The position numbers were made by a program, and so were the translations under genes. From Rickettsia typhi (GTDB lineage Bacteria > Pseudomonadota > Alphaproteobacteria > Rickettsiales > UBA1997): DNA of 17,672 nt. Below are positions 1 to 6,852 of the stretch, piece by piece. The stretch is taken from assembly GCA_945874115.1 (NCBI GenBank), contig CAMCFD010000029.1, positions 1 to 17,672 of the forward strand. Direction: 5' to 3'. Numbering within the stretch: position 1 is the stretch's first letter; each line of letters opens with the position of its first letter. The notes under the pieces were generated by a model. The model saw only the letters and a list, made by a program, of their open reading frames with translations, had not been told where the DNA came from and did no database searches.

Positions 1-286
1 TGCGGTTAAAATCAATAAAAATAATGGCAATATATTTTGTTTTTGCATTTGGGTTTTTGAAAAAATTAATACAAATTATAAAAAAGTTATAGCAAATTAA
101 ATGCGAATACAAGGTTATTTTTAAAAATGTAGGAGGTTTAAGATTGTGATTTTAAAGCTGTTTTTAAGGGTTATGAAATTAATTTTCTAATTCTTTAATT
201 TTTTAGTTTTAGCGTATAAAATTGCGCCACAAAATATTAAAATGCAATAATAAATTGAGATTACCATTGATTTATTAAGAAAAAGC
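1..286. other. AT-rich leader region without a recognisable gene
   Basis: This left-edge stretch is very AT-rich and holds no recognisable coding region or RNA gene. A full AGGAGG Shine-Dalgarno-like hexamer lies at 131-136, but only a 14-codon frame follows it (GTG at 146-148, stop at 188-190). Another 22-codon hydrophobic frame runs 24-92 with no ribosome site. Neither can be supported as a gene. The region upstream of position 1 is not visible, so part of this could be the 3' flank of a neighbouring gene. Confidence 0.5.
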
Positions 287-315
287 TTGTTATATAGGTA
301 AAATTATGATATAAT
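287..315 (+). promoter_or_regulatory. sigma70 promoter of the tyrosine-motif protein gene
   Basis: A -35 box TTGTTA (287-292), a 17-bp spacer and a perfect -10 box TATAAT (310-315) precede the gene at 353. Predicted transcription start is near 322, giving a leader of about 30 nt. With the terminator at 2563-2594 this makes the gene a self-contained single-gene transcription unit. The elements are read directly from sequence; activity is inferred. Confidence 0.72.
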
Positions 316-352
316 GAAGAGTAATATAACTTTTAATTTATAAGCGAAAAAT

Positions 353-2533
353 ATGTCAAGACCACAAGAAGCTTCAGAAATAAGCGCGGCTGTAACGGAA
401 AATCTGGAAGCGGCAAGGCCTGTAGATCCATTATATGAAGCTCCGGGGACATATGATTTGGATGATGGGATTGTTGGTGCTCAAGAAAATAAAGAAGGAT
501 TAGAAGATGGTGGATATGCGTCGGCCGATGAATTAGATAAAATTAGTGCTGAACCTAACTACGCAAGTCTTCAAGGTCCTTACACAAGAGACCCAGAGGC
601 GCAGGGACAGGTGAAGCCTGACAGCGGATATGTGACATCAGCTGAAGCTCGCGCTGGAATTCGCGCCGAATCTCCTTATTCTCTTCTTGATGGCACTCAA
701 AGAAAAGACCCAGAGGCGGAACTCGACAGCGGATATGTGTCGACGAACACCGACGAATCATTTGGAGCAGCACCTGATTATGAGGTTCCGCAGGCTCTCA
801 ATCTTGGTGGTGGTTTAGAGAGAGAAAGTAGTTCTGATGAGTTATATGAAGATCCTGATCGCGAAATTCAAGCTGACGAAGCGAGCATTGGTGGCGTTGG
901 TGGTGAAAGTGGGACCGACGAAGATATTTATAGTGACGTAAGAAAAGATGGTGTTCCTAGGGAGGGCCTAGCGTCGCAAAGTTCAGCAGAGTCGGCGCCA
1001 GCTCAAACTGTTGTTGGTAGACCGAGGGCTTTGACTCCGCCAGAAATGGAGGCTGCGCGAACTGCGCAAGAACAGAGTAAGGTTTCGGCCGCAGCCGAAG
1101 AAGGAAAAGGGGTTTTGAACCCTTTGAGTAAGTCTGTGGCGCAAAATACTGCTGTGAATTTGGATCGCAGACGAGCTGTCGAGAGTCAATTTGAAAGACT
1201 TGGCGACAATATTCAGCAAGAGATGATGTCATTTTTTGAACAAGGTGTCGTCGCAGATGATGGATCGGACAGCTTAACTAGTGCTTTTTTTAATCTTGGT
1301 AAAGAGGCTCTTTCTGACACAAAGGATAAAAACCCACTTGAAACTGTTGGTAAAATATTTGGCGCATTTAAAGAAAGTGGCAAAGAAGTGTCAAGTCAAC
1401 TTGTTAAGCCCAAAGAAGGCGAGGCCGGTTTAGAGGATTCTGAGAGATATTCGGGATTTTTAAATGAGGCTTCAAAACTTAGTGGTGCTGTTGGCAAGAA
1501 GTCTGGCTCGATGTTTCAGGATTATCAGAAGAAAATTAGTCAGGGATTTGTAGAAGCTTTATCAGCCGGTGATCAAGATCGGGTCGAAGAAGGGCAGGGA
1601 GTGGGACAGGGTCAAGAAGGTGGCGCCAAAAAAGAGGAAGGAAAAGGTCGAAGCAAAGGTGATTCTAAAAAGGGCGACGCAAGCAATGATGATAAAAAAT
1701 ATGAAGCCATAGGAGAAGTCGCTAAGGCTGCGGCTAGTGCTGCTGCAGTAATTGCTCTTGCTCTTTCGGGAATGATATTTCTTGCAGCTATCGTTGCGAT
1801 TGCGATGTTGGTTTATAATATGAGCAAGGATAAAGACAAGAGTAAGGGTGGAGAGAGAGGTCAAGGCGGCGGCAGAATTGAGAATCTGCTCGATGATGTT
1901 GAGGAGCAAGGCTTAAGCCCAAAAGGGCGTCAGCGATTAGGAGGGGCGATTGAATCAGTAGGAAATGCAATTGGGGGACTTTTTAGTGGTAAAGATGATG
2001 GTAAAGAGGCTGGTCAAGAGTCAGTCGGTCAGGGTGGTCAAGGAGTTGGTGCTCAAAGGACTGGTGGTTCTTTAGAAGAGGGCATGGGAAATGCAGAAGA
2101 CGCTAGCCCTCAAAATGACACGGTTCAGCTTGCATTAAATGATCTTGAGAAAATCTCGGCTCAACTTGAGGCGGCTAAATCTAATCTTCAGGCGACGCAA
2201 GTTGGCTTGGGGGCTGGTGGTCAAGAACAAGATGTTGCTGCGGCGCAAGAAGTTCAGCAAGGCGTTGAGGCGCAAGCGCAAGGCGTTGAGGAAGCGCAAG
2301 AAGGTGCGGCGAGGGAAGATGGTGGCGCGTCTGCGGCGCAGAATAGCGAGGGTCAGGAAAGTGTCGCGCAAGATTCTGCGGAGGTTGAGGCGGAAGCGTC
2401 GGCGACAGAAAATGACGAGCAGAAAACTTGGGTTCAGAGAGTTGCGAGTCGTTCCGGTTCTGTTAAGGCTAAATCAGGTGCTACTGCTGCTCAAGACGCT
2501 GATGTAGATCTCGATGGAGGAAGGGTTAATTAA
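353..2533 (+). CDS. Tyrosine-motif repeat protein, candidate secreted effector
   Basis: I do not recognise a named family for this 726-residue protein. Residues 1-200 are acidic and unusually tyrosine-rich: Tyr28, 34, 55, 70, 77, 93, 109, 128, 143, 165 and 193. The contexts include DPLYEAP, EPNYASL (matching EPxYA), ESPYSLL, APDYEVP, DELYEDP and DEDIYSDV. A unit of about 35-38 residues beginning D-(S/G)-G-Y and ending DPEA occurs twice, with a third partial start at 125. Residues 255-405 look helical. A Lys/Gly-rich linker precedes a hydrophobic Ala/Ile/Leu stretch (about 456-488) that could form one long or two short membrane segments. Residues 590-617 suggest a coiled coil, followed by a Q/E/A-rich tail with a 7-residue tandem repeat. 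There is no N-terminal signal peptide. EPIYA-type and YxxP motifs are known tyrosine kinase/SH2 targets in translocated effectors of host-associated bacteria (CagA, Bartonella Beps, Anaplasma AnkA), so a type IV-secreted effector is the inferred role. A surface or structural low-complexity protein is the alternative. The start is the first ATG after a good promoter, with no clear ribosome site. Confidence 0.85.
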   Translation: MSRPQEASEISAAVTENLEAARPVDPLYEAPGTYDLDDGIVGAQENKEGLEDGGYASADELDKISAEPNYASLQGPYTRDPEAQGQVKPDSGYVTSAEARAGIRAESPYSLLDGTQRKDPEAELDSGYVSTNTDESFGAAPDYEVPQALNLGGGLERESSSDELYEDPDREIQADEASIGGVGGESGTDEDIYSDVRKDGVPREGLASQSSAESAPAQTVVGRPRALTPPEMEAARTAQEQSKVSAAAEEGKGVLNPLSKSVAQNTAVNLDRRRAVESQFERLGDNIQQEMMSFFEQGVVADDGSDSLTSAFFNLGKEALSDTKDKNPLETVGKIFGAFKESGKEVSSQLVKPKEGEAGLEDSERYSGFLNEASKLSGAVGKKSGSMFQDYQKKISQGFVEALSAGDQDRVEEGQGVGQGQEGGAKKEEGKGRSKGDSKKGDASNDDKKYEAIGEVAKAAASAAAVIALALSGMIFLAAIVAIAMLVYNMSKDKDKSKGGERGQGGGRIENLLDDVEEQGLSPKGRQRLGGAIESVGNAIGGLFSGKDDGKEAGQESVGQGGQGVGAQRTGGSLEEGMGNAEDASPQNDTVQLALNDLEKISAQLEAAKSNLQATQVGLGAGGQEQDVAAAQEVQQGVEAQAQGVEEAQEGAAREDGGASAAQNSEGQESVAQDSAEVEAEASATENDEQKTWVQRVASRSGSVKAKSGATAAQDADVDLDGGRVN
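506..745 (+). repeat. Tandem tyrosine-motif repeats within the effector-like gene
   Basis: Copy 1 covers residues 52-83 (506-601), copy 2 residues 90-122 (620-718), and a partial third copy residues 125-131 (725-745). Conserved positions are the D-x-G-Y start, the central AE(P/S)xY motif and the (R/K)DPEA end. At DNA level 13 bases are identical at 589-601 and 706-718, and 15 bases are identical at 620-634 and 725-739. This points to fairly recent duplication rather than convergent codon choice. Confidence 0.75.
2258..2299 (+). repeat. 21-bp tandem repeat coding QGVEAQA / QGVEEAQ
   Basis: Two adjacent 21-bp units encode a 7-residue repeat (residues 636-649) in the Q/E/A-rich tail of the tyrosine-motif protein. 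A 13-base core is identical at 2258-2270 and 2279-2291. The surrounding residues 620-690 are built from similar Gln/Glu/Ala words, as expected for a tail growing by slippage or unequal exchange. Confidence 0.65.
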
Positions 2534-2562
2534 ACTTAACCGTCAATCGAAGAAAATTCAAG

Positions 2563-2594
2563 GCGCCGATGTTTTATTGTCGGCGCTTTTTTTT
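2563..2594 (+). terminator. Rho-independent terminator
   Basis: A perfect 7-bp stem (GCGCCGA at 2563-2569, TCGGCGC at 2580-2586) with a 10-nt loop is followed directly by eight T residues (2587-2594). It lies 29 nt after the stop codon of the tyrosine-motif protein gene. Its GC-rich stem stands out from the AT-rich surroundings. Confidence 0.9.
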
Positions 2595-2909
2595 GCGCAA
2601 AATTTACAGTTTTTCTTTCTTGTCTTGTTATACAATTTTTCACTTCTAATTACCCTTTTAGGTAAAATAATTTCGTGGATAAAATTTCAAAGAAAAATCA
2701 GTCATATCGGGCGATGTGGGTAATTTTATTTGAAATTTTAGACCGAAATTATGAAGTATAAATTGGTAATTAGGAGTGGGAAATGGCATAACATTTTCAT
2801 AGTAAAAAATATCGGAATATTATTTTGCGCAATTTTATTGAAAAATAAGAAAAAAGATGATTCAGTTTTGTTAATGGGTGTCTACATCTTGAAATATTTC
2901 AGTCGAAAA
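2595..2909. other. Intergenic spacer between convergent genes, no gene seen
   Basis: This AT-rich spacer separates the terminator of the tyrosine-motif gene from the convergent end of prmC. It contains a weak 5-bp hairpin (TTACC/GGTAA near 2648-2664). Short open frames cross it (for example one beginning at 2751 that runs into the prmC 3' end), but none has a ribosome site, recognisable content or persuasive length. I see no clear terminator for prmC here. Confidence 0.5.
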
Positions 2910-3770
2910 TTATTTCGAAATCCTAAATCCTAAAACTCGGTCGCGTCCTGCCAAATCTTGCTTATGACAATCGAGATAAAAACCGTTTTCTTCAAAAATT
3001 TCACAAACTTCATCTTTTTGGTCAAAACCGATTTCAAGAATTAAAATCGAATTTTCCTTCAAAAAAAGTGGCGCGTTAATGGCGATTTCTCGATAAAAAT
3101 CAAGCCCGTCAAGGCCGCCGTCAAGTGCGCCTCTAGGCTCAAAAATTCGAACTTCATCTTGCAGATCTTCAATTTCTTGCGACTTTATATATGGCGGATT
3201 TGAAATTATGACATCGAATTTCTCGTTTTTTGAGGCGGCGCTAAATAAATTTGATTCGCGAATTTCGAAGCGATTTTTAAGCTCGTGTGTCTTGATATTT
3301 TTGGCGCAAATTTCTAGCGCATCTTGACTTATGTCAAAACCAAGAGCCTGACAATTTTTAGCATTCTTTAAAATAGAAATCGTTAAACAGCCGCTTCCGA
3401 CGCCAATTTCAAGTATTTTTATTTCGCCGCCTAAAAACATTTCGTCGATTTTTTTAAGCGCCAACTCGACCAAATGTTCAGAATCAGGGCGCGGATCGAG
3501 AACGTTTTTGTCGACGAAAAAATCAAGGCCAAAAAATTCGCGATTATTAATTATGTGAGAAATTGGTTCTTTGTGACAGCGCCTTGCGATAAGATGTTTC
3601 AGCGAATTAAATTGGCTTTCGCTTAACTCAAGATTTTCGTCAAAAATTATCTGTTCTTTAGAAAAAGAGGTGAGGTGAGTTAATAAAATTGTGGCTTCAA
3701 GAAAAGGATTTTCAATTCCGCACTCGCGCAATTCTAGTTTAGCAAAATTGAAAGCTTGAGAAATTTTCAT
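2910..3770 (-). CDS. prmC: Release factor glutamine methyltransferase PrmC (HemK)
   Basis: PrmC transfers a methyl group from S-adenosylmethionine to the glutamine of the GGQ motif in peptide release factors, improving termination. The 286-residue protein has the family's helical N-terminal domain (about 1-80), the DPRPDSE segment (92-98), the SAM-binding motif LEIGVGSG (120-127) and the diagnostic NPPY substrate-binding motif (191-194). The ATG at 3770 is preferred over a TTG one codon upstream. The start lies 6 nt after the stop of the DUF2125-like gene, so it is probably the last gene of the fdx operon. In many bacteria prmC follows prfA; here prfA is about 5.6 kb away on the other strand. 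The protein should nevertheless act on the RF1 encoded at 9348-10415. Confidence 0.95.
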   Translation of the reverse strand: MKISQAFNFAKLELRECGIENPFLEATILLTHLTSFSKEQIIFDENLELSESQFNSLKHLIARRCHKEPISHIINNREFFGLDFFVDKNVLDPRPDSEHLVELALKKIDEMFLGGEIKILEIGVGSGCLTISILKNAKNCQALGFDISQDALEICAKNIKTHELKNRFEIRESNLFSAASKNEKFDVIISNPPYIKSQEIEDLQDEVRIFEPRGALDGGLDGLDFYREIAINAPLFLKENSILILEIGFDQKDEVCEIFEENGFYLDCHKQDLAGRDRVLGFRISK

Positions 3771-3776
3771 CAAAAA

Positions 3777-5255
3777 TTAAAACTTGCCAGCGATTTCGCG
3801 CAAAGGCGTTTCGTTAATGATGAAATCAAGATTTTTTTCGCGCCTCATGTCGAAAACCGCTATATCTTCTTGACTTAGCGCATTTTTCGTAGAAATTTCT
3901 GAAGTAACGGTTTTAAGATTTAGTGTGATTTTCTTCAAGAAATCTTTATAAGCATCTTGTGAAATGTCCGATTTATAAGAGGCGTCAAGTGAGCCAAGTT
4001 TCGAAAGATTATCATCGGCGATTTTTTCAAGATTTTTCTCTAAATAAGAAATTAATTTTGAAGCATTCTCAATTTTAACCGTTGAAAAGCCCGAAGGAGT
4101 AACGTCATCCTGAAAATAATCAACCTGACCGTTGATAGAAATTTTATAATTTTCGTTCGATAGCTCAACGTTATTAATTTTAAATGTTTTGTTATATTGA
4201 GTTTCTACCGCCTGAATTTGTGCAGGGTTTATTGGGGTTGGAAGTTGCTGATTATCGATGTTGCTTGGAGTTAAAACATATTCAATATCGATTGTAATGT
4301 TATTTTTAACCACCGTTTTAGTTTCCTCGGCTAATAATGCATTAATTTCTTGCGAAGGATCGGTTTTTGCTGCTTCTGCTTCGGCGGCGATTTGTTCTGT
4401 TAGTGTTGGCGTCGGTTGTAAAGCTGTGGCTGTGGCGGGTGCGTTTTGAGCGACTGTCGCAACAGGGACAGAATTAGTGTTTGCGATAATTTTCGCTGCT
4501 TCGGCTGTTGCGACATTGTCTTGAGAAGACGCAATTGGTGCCGCAATATTGTCGACAGCGGCGCTGTTATTCGCGATTGAGAATTGGTCTGCGCCAAAAT
4601 TTGTAGCATTGCTTCCAAGAATGACTTCGCCGGTTTTTATGCCGTCGATAATTTTTTTCTCAAGAACGTTTTGATAAATATTGATGATGTCAAAACCTTC
4701 AATTTCTTTGATCGCGACATTTACTTTTGAAGTTATGTGTTCGTTATCATTTATTGTTGATTTAAAATCTATACTTGATGAAGATGCTCTGTAAACAAGA
4801 TTTTTGTTGGCGTCAAAAATTCTATATCCCGCGTCGTTGTAAGAAAAGTTAGAAATTCTGTCGTCAAGAAAAGAAAGCTTTATTGTTGGTTTTTGCGAAA
4901 AATCAACATTGTTAATTTGATTTTTTTCGTCAAAAGTCATGACGTCACCAATTAAATCAATTTCGAAATCATTTTTAAAAATTGATGATCCAGCTTCAAC
5001 TTTTTTTAAAACAACTTTATTTTTTCCTAAAACTGGGCTTGGAATTGAAAATTTTAAGTCATTAATCGTGACTTTTTGAATGAACGGATAGCCTGAAATG
5101 TCGAAAGATCCAATTGAAATATTCGCAGAATTGGCTGCTGTAAAATTATTTATGTGCTTTTCAAGTTGCCCTGCCTTAAAGAACCAAAACACGCTGTGCG
5201 CGAGGGTTATGATGATGAGAACAGCCAAGAATTTCAATAAAATATTTTTAGCCAT
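3777..5255 (-). CDS. DUF2125-like membrane-anchored protein
   Basis: The 492-residue product has an N-terminal membrane anchor or uncleaved signal (residues about 7-27, after MAKN and a Lys). A beta-rich, presumably periplasmic region follows, with the motif SGYPF (54-58). An anchor followed by a [S/T]GYPF element and repeated beta segments is typical of alphaproteobacterial DUF2125 proteins, whose function is unknown; assignment here is from that pattern only. Residues about 220-310 form an Ala/Thr/Pro/Asn/Gln-rich low-complexity insert that splits the beta-rich parts (45-215 and 315-400). The C-terminal 400-490 is more helical. The gene sits between fdx (71 nt upstream) and prmC (6 nt downstream), on the same strand. 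It could be a periplasmic or outer-membrane-directed lipid/envelope protein, but that is a guess. Confidence 0.7.
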   Translation of the reverse strand: MAKNILLKFLAVLIIITLAHSVFWFFKAGQLEKHINNFTAANSANISIGSFDISGYPFIQKVTINDLKFSIPSPVLGKNKVVLKKVEAGSSIFKNDFEIDLIGDVMTFDEKNQINNVDFSQKPTIKLSFLDDRISNFSYNDAGYRIFDANKNLVYRASSSSIDFKSTINDNEHITSKVNVAIKEIEGFDIINIYQNVLEKKIIDGIKTGEVILGSNATNFGADQFSIANNSAAVDNIAAPIASSQDNVATAEAAKIIANTNSVPVATVAQNAPATATALQPTPTLTEQIAAEAEAAKTDPSQEINALLAEETKTVVKNNITIDIEYVLTPSNIDNQQLPTPINPAQIQAVETQYNKTFKINNVELSNENYKISINGQVDYFQDDVTPSGFSTVKIENASKLISYLEKNLEKIADDNLSKLGSLDASYKSDISQDAYKDFLKKITLNLKTVTSEISTKNALSQEDIAVFDMRREKNLDFIINETPLREIAGKF

Positions 5256-5326
5256 AATTTATTTTTTTGTGCCATTTTTAAATGGCTGATTATTTTAAAA
5301 ATTTAGCGCCAAACTACAATTTAAAA

Positions 5327-5665
5327 CTATCCAATCGAAACATTGCGGGTTTCGCTAGGAACTTTAACCGTAAATCCGTCTAATTCTTTGGTCATGATAA
5401 TTTGGCAACCAAGGCGAGAAGTTGGTGTTAAGCCAAACGCTAAGTCAAGCATGTCTTCTTCGTCTTCACTTGCGTCTTCGAGTTTTCCATAATATTTTTC
5501 GTCAACAATAACGTGACAAGTCGAGCAAGCAAGAGAGCCTTCGCAAGCGCCTTCTAAATCGATGTTGTTATTGTGAGCGGCCTCAAGAACTGTGGTGCCA
5601 ACTGGCACTTGAAATTCTTTTGATTCGCCTTTTTCGATAAAAATGATTTTTACAGTTTCTGTCAT
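5327..5665 (-). CDS. fdx: Adrenodoxin-type [2Fe-2S] ferredoxin
   Basis: This small acidic electron carrier has the four cluster-binding cysteines in the adrenodoxin/ISC ferredoxin arrangement: Cys41, Cys47, Cys50 and Cys87 (C-x5-C-x2-C, then C after 36 residues). An acidic helix with EDASEDEEDML lies between, matching the partner-docking helix of the family. In proteobacteria this ferredoxin supplies electrons for Fe-S cluster assembly on IscU. The ATG at 5665 gives 112 residues, the usual length; an in-frame TTG at 5701 would add an unsupported 12-residue extension. It probably heads an operon with the DUF2125-like gene and prmC. The hsc/isc genes are not adjacent in this window. Confidence 0.93.
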   Translation of the reverse strand: MTETVKIIFIEKGESKEFQVPVGTTVLEAAHNNNIDLEGACEGSLACSTCHVIVDEKYYGKLEDASEDEEDMLDLAFGLTPTSRLGCQIIMTKELDGFTVKVPSETRNVSIG

Positions 5666-5704
5666 AAATAAAAAATTAAATATATTTAGATTATTAATCA
5701 ACTA

Positions 5705-5733
5705 ATTTTAAATTAAAAGAAAAAAATTAGCAA
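5705..5733 (-). promoter_or_regulatory. Candidate sigma70 promoter of fdx
   Basis: Read on the - strand: -35 TTGCTA (5733-5728), a 17-bp spacer, and -10 TAAAAT (5710-5705). Transcription would begin near 5698, about 33 nt before the fdx ATG. The spacing is optimal, but the AT-rich context raises the chance of a random match. Confidence 0.5.
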
Positions 5734-6057
5734 TAATTAATTTTTTCTATATGTCTCAAAACCCTTGATAACAGAAGCTGTTTTGCGGTTTTTATTAAAA
5801 AATTAAAATTTTTTAATAAAATATCAATAAATTATCCTCGAATAATTTGTTAATATTTTATGTTATTTGTCGGCCCAACTTCTTTGGTTCAATATGCACT
5901 CTTGCAATTGTGAAGAGTCGGCGCGAGAGGGATCTGTGGCTGTAGGTGAGGCTGTTTTTTTTGCCGCGGATTCTTGCTGTTGTGCCACAATTTATGCGAG
6001 AAGAATTGTCGTGATTTGAGGTGTGTTATTTTGGTAAGAAAAAGTTAATTCAAGATG
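5734..6057. other. Intergenic region fdx-xthA with hairpins and a GC-richer patch
   Basis: The left part is almost pure A/T and contains a nested hairpin (AAAACC 5758-5763 with GGTTTT 5787-5792, inner AACAG/CTGTT) and the long hairpin listed separately at 5790-5821. The right part (about 5868-6010) is clearly richer in G and C and includes an ACTCTT/AAGAGT 6-bp stem. It has a 41-codon open frame on + (ATG near 5898, MHSCNCEE start) that resembles nothing I know. No tRNA, SRP RNA, RNase P or tmRNA signature was recognised. It may be a decayed gene or an unrecognised RNA. Confidence 0.4.
5790..5821. repeat. Perfect 15-bp all-A/T hairpin
   Basis: Left arm 5790-5804 and right arm 5807-5821 are perfect reverse complements with a 2-nt loop; all bases are A or T. 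It lies about 240 nt downstream of the xthA stop and upstream of the fdx promoter. It could cruciform or act as a weak terminator for leftward transcription; no function is shown. Confidence 0.6.
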
Positions 6058-6852
6058 CTAAAAATTAACCGAAACTTCAATCGGAACATGATCTGACGGC
6101 TGAGTTTTTGTGCGATAATCAACGTGAATTTTTGCATCTTCAATCGTGTGTTTTAAGCGCGAATTCGCCCAAATGTGGTCAAGTCTTCTTCCGCGATTAG
6201 ACTTCATTGGGTCAAGCCCGCGATAGCTCCACCAGCTATAAAGTTTTTGCGATTCATTGACGAACATGCGATGACAATCAACAAAATCGCCGTCAGCTTT
6301 AAGCGCATTTAATTTCTCGACCTCAAGCGGCGTATGAGAAACAACCTTCAACAATTGCTTATGCGACCAAACGTCGTGTTCAAGCGGCGCGATGTTGAAA
6401 TCGCCCAAAATCACAATATTTTCTTCGCGTTTTGGCGCAAAATAATCGCGCATAAAATCAACAAATTTCAGCTTGTGATCAAATTTGTCGTTAAGCGCCA
6501 CATCAGCAATATCGCCACCAGCCGGCACATAAAAATTATGAATTTCAACATCGCCAACTTTCGTTTCAATTGTTGCGCAAATATGACGTTTATGTTTATA
6601 ATCACAAACGTCAATCGCATCAACTTTTTTCAGCGGAAAACGCGAAATTATCGCAACACCATTATAAGATTTTTCGCCGCAAAACTCAACAAAATCATAG
6701 CCCAAAGCTCTCACCGCAAGAATTGGAAAAAGCGAATCCTCAACTTTAATTTCCTGCAAACAAATCACGTCCGGATTATTTTGTTTCACAAATTCGGCAA
6801 GCAAGGGCAGGCGAAGGCGCAGAGAATTTATGTTCCACGATACTATTTTCAT
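6058..6852 (-). CDS. xthA: Exodeoxyribonuclease III
   Basis: This base excision repair enzyme cleaves 5' to abasic sites and removes 3' blocking groups as a 3'-5' exonuclease. All active-site landmarks of the ExoIII/APE1 family are visible in the 264 residues: Asn7 (WNINS), metal-binding Glu34 (LQEIK), Tyr108 (NFYVPAGGD), Asp151/Asn153 (GDFNIAP), the YSWWSYR segment (205-211), RGRRLDHIW (220-228) and the catalytic SDH (253-255). Length is normal. The ATG at 6852 directly abuts the stop codon of the preceding gene (6853), implying co-transcription and perhaps translational coupling with the glycine-zipper protein. Confidence 0.96.
   Translation of the reverse strand: MKIVSWNINSLRLRLPLLAEFVKQNNPDVICLQEIKVEDSLFPILAVRALGYDFVEFCGEKSYNGVAIISRFPLKKVDAIDVCDYKHKRHICATIETKVGDVEIHNFYVPAGGDIADVALNDKFDHKLKFVDFMRDYFAPKREENIVILGDFNIAPLEHDVWSHKQLLKVVSHTPLEVEKLNALKADGDFVDCHRMFVNESQKLYSWWSYRGLDPMKSNRGRRLDHIWANSRLKHTIEDAKIHVDYRTKTQPSDHVPIEVSVNF

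Noticed and set aside
24..92. 22-codon hydrophobic and basic small frame, reminiscent of a small membrane toxin
   Set aside because: No ribosome site or promoter, and hydrophobic frames of this size are expected by chance in DNA this AT-rich.
131..190. AGGAGG followed at 9 nt by a GTG and a 14-codon frame
   Set aside because: Strong Shine-Dalgarno-like hexamer, but the frame is tiny, has no recognisable content, and ends far before the promoter at 287, so it is not a leader peptide of the next gene.
957..1909. Several long antisense frames inside the tyrosine-motif gene
   Set aside because: Shadows of a strongly biased coding strand; they lack starts with ribosome sites and any protein-like pattern.
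2514..2723. 69-codon frame after the effector-like gene
   Set aside because: It overlaps the end of that gene and reads straight through the intrinsic terminator; composition looks like translated AT-rich spacer.
2751..2933. 60-codon frame overlapping the 3' end of prmC
   Set aside because: No ribosome site, no recognisable domain, and antisense to prmC at its end.
5271..5286. GCCATTT/AAATGGC hairpin between fdx and the DUF2125-like gene as a terminator
   Set aside because: On the transcribed - strand it is followed by an A-rich, not T-rich, stretch, and the loop is only 2 nt.
5666..5701. Upstream TTG start for fdx
   Set aside because: It would add 12 residues absent from the usual 112-residue family length and would begin almost at the predicted transcription start.
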